Origin: Diplonema japonicum | Taxonomy: Eukaryota; Euglenozoa; Diplonemea; Diplonemida; Diplonemidae | Direction of reading: 5' to 3' | Assembly: GCA_964019335.1 (NCBI GenBank) | Contig: OZ025686.1 | Coordinates: forward strand, 248,001 to 312,000 | Length of the DNA: 64,000 nucleotides | Shown here: in pieces, positions 63,111 through 64,000 of the stretch | How positions within the stretch are numbered: the stretch's first letter is position 1 | How the letters are laid out: each line of letters starts with the position of its first letter | Notes under the pieces: generated by a model | Databases searched by the model: none | What the model was told of the DNA's origin: nothing | The model's input: only the letters and a program-made list of their open reading frames with translations | Made by a program: the position numbers and the translations under genes

Positions 63111-63649
63111 GTGTACCAGAAACTTTCTGGAGGGGGGAAAAAATGGATTAACGTATTTTATAAAAAAAAGTAATGGAGAAAACAAGTACAGAAAAAAAAA
63201 AAAAAAAAAAAAAAAACAAAAAACAAACAAACAAAACGAGGGTGGTCGAAATTTTCTCTTGTCATCTTTCTTTTTTTTCTTTTTTCGAACACCCCTCCCT
63301 ACCCTTGTCCCTCCATAGTCACATCCTGTGTATTACATACAAACCACACACAAGTTCTTTACTGTTCTTCAGAAAAAAAAGGGGGGAGGGGGCATAAGAG
63401 GGAAAGGTAGAGGGAAAGGGGGAGGGTACAATACAAACAACTAAGAGAGACCTGAATCCCGCTCAACAAAGAACCCCAAAAGAAAATATACGGGTCCCTA
63501 TATGTCCCCCTTTTTATAAAAGAAAAAGAAAAAGAAAACAAAAATGAGAAAGGGGGGGGGTAAAAAAAATGGTAACAACAACTTTTTTCTTTTTTTCTTC
63601 GAGTGAGCAAAATTCCTTTTTTTTTTTTTTTTTTGCTTCAGTTCGCATC
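63111..63649. other. Low-complexity spacer
   Basis: A/T and G runs between H3 and the last gene. No gene seen. Confidence 0.65.
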
Positions 63650-64000
63650 TCAGTACTGGGGAACAAACCTTCTTGTAGGACTGTGGGAAAAAGAAAAAAA
63701 TTTCCCCCCTAGATTTTTCTACCCTCATACCTAACACTCCTTGGCTGCCCAAGGGGTGAGTAAGCCGAAGTTGGGGAAGCCAGACTGGTAGTGGAGTAAG
63801 GGTTAACCTACAGATTTTTTTTTCTCCAAAAAGTCAAAATTTATTCCCTTTAACAAACCAATGTCTCGTAGTAAGCCTTTGGCTTCGACGCTGTAGAAGG
63901 GTACTGAGTAAGGGCGGCTGTAGTGGATAAGGGGCTCATGGGTGAAGCACCACGTGTGGGTTGCGAAGGGGCACGAGAGGAGCTGTGTTGGGGGGACTGG
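63650..64000 (-). CDS. C-terminal part of a Ser/Pro-rich protein, two introns, cut by window edge
   Basis: Exons 63650-63680, 63731-63807 and 63859 to the edge. Introns 63681-63730 (GTATGAGG...CCCACAG) and 63808-63858 (GTTTGTTA...CTGTAG) keep one frame throughout. The spliced product reads SPMSPLSTTAALTQYPSTAS, then KPKAYYETLVNPYSTTSLAS, PTSAYSPLGQPRSV and SPTRRFVPQY at the end. Low-complexity Ser/Thr/Pro composition with Tyr residues suggests a disordered, possibly phosphorylated tail. The N-terminal part and function lie outside the window. Confidence 0.6.

Noticed and set aside
1-64000. tRNA, rRNA, snRNA or spliced-leader RNA genes
   Set aside because: I looked for B-box, U6-like and 5S-like sequences in spacers and saw none I could support by eye; a covariance search would be needed.
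1-64000. CRISPR arrays or bacterial operon signals
   Set aside because: The sequence is eukaryotic nuclear DNA with spliceosomal introns; the tandem repeats seen lack regular spacers.

Overview
The window is nuclear DNA of a unicellular, flagellated eukaryote. Every gene I can support, about 28 including partial ones, lies on the minus strand over 64 kb, and the spacers are short and full of A/T and G/C homopolymer runs. A cysteine protease at 59757-61100 carries the cruzipain-type C-terminal extension known from trypanosomatids. Another predicted protein has KYGPEP-like repeats of a type I associate with kinetoplastids, and the surface protein at 41679-44048 has a Ser/Thr-rich stalk of a kind common in bodonids and diplonemids. 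Several genes contain conventional short GT-AG cis-introns (about 35-125 bp), which kinetoplastids almost lack. My inference is a euglenozoan other than a kinetoplastid, most likely a diplonemid. One-way gene arrays with spliced-leader trans-splicing are established for Euglenozoa. The species call is inference.

Region by region, reading down the plus coordinates while the genes run leftward. 1-6466: a WD40-like fragment cut by the window edge, a coiled-coil protein, a HEI10-like meiotic RING protein, a small membrane protein and a divergent secretory Hsp70. 8417-16473: a two-pore potassium channel, a probably acylated unknown, a CDK9/12-type kinase and an SCP-type CTD phosphatase. 16681-17655: a candidate terminal-inverted-repeat element. 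17659-34690: an unknown coiled-coil protein, a 4171-residue dynein heavy chain, a transglutaminase-like pseudoenzyme and a basic repeat protein. 35391-40835: a PX-PH-AGC kinase interrupted by a 200-N assembly gap, a RIB43A axonemal protein and RAD9. 41679-53686: a Cys-rich polytopic surface protein, EMC10, an unknown, a membrane-anchored cathepsin, a Qc-SNARE, V-ATPase subunit H and a KYGPEP-type repeat protein. 54107-54813: a decayed Mutator-like transposon. 56308-64000: a myristoylated EF-hand protein, histone H4, two tandem cathepsin L genes, histone H3 and the end of a Ser/Pro-rich gene.

No operon-like functional grouping is evident, but themes recur: the axoneme (dynein, RIB43A), secretory and endolysosomal traffic (EMC10, SNARE, V-ATPase H, three cathepsins, ER-type Hsp70), and genome maintenance or meiosis (RAD9, HEI10, histones). 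Many introns consist largely of a homopolymer, often a long A tract directly before the AG acceptor, so naive open reading frames read through them as poly-Lys or poly-Phe. I resolved exon joins by eye where the protein family or frame required them. The most unusual items are a dynein heavy chain whose AAA1 Walker B and sensor residues are missing, an Hsp70 without the substrate-binding beta domain, the A-rich introns, divergent H3/H4 histones flanking cysteine proteases, and two candidate mobile elements.
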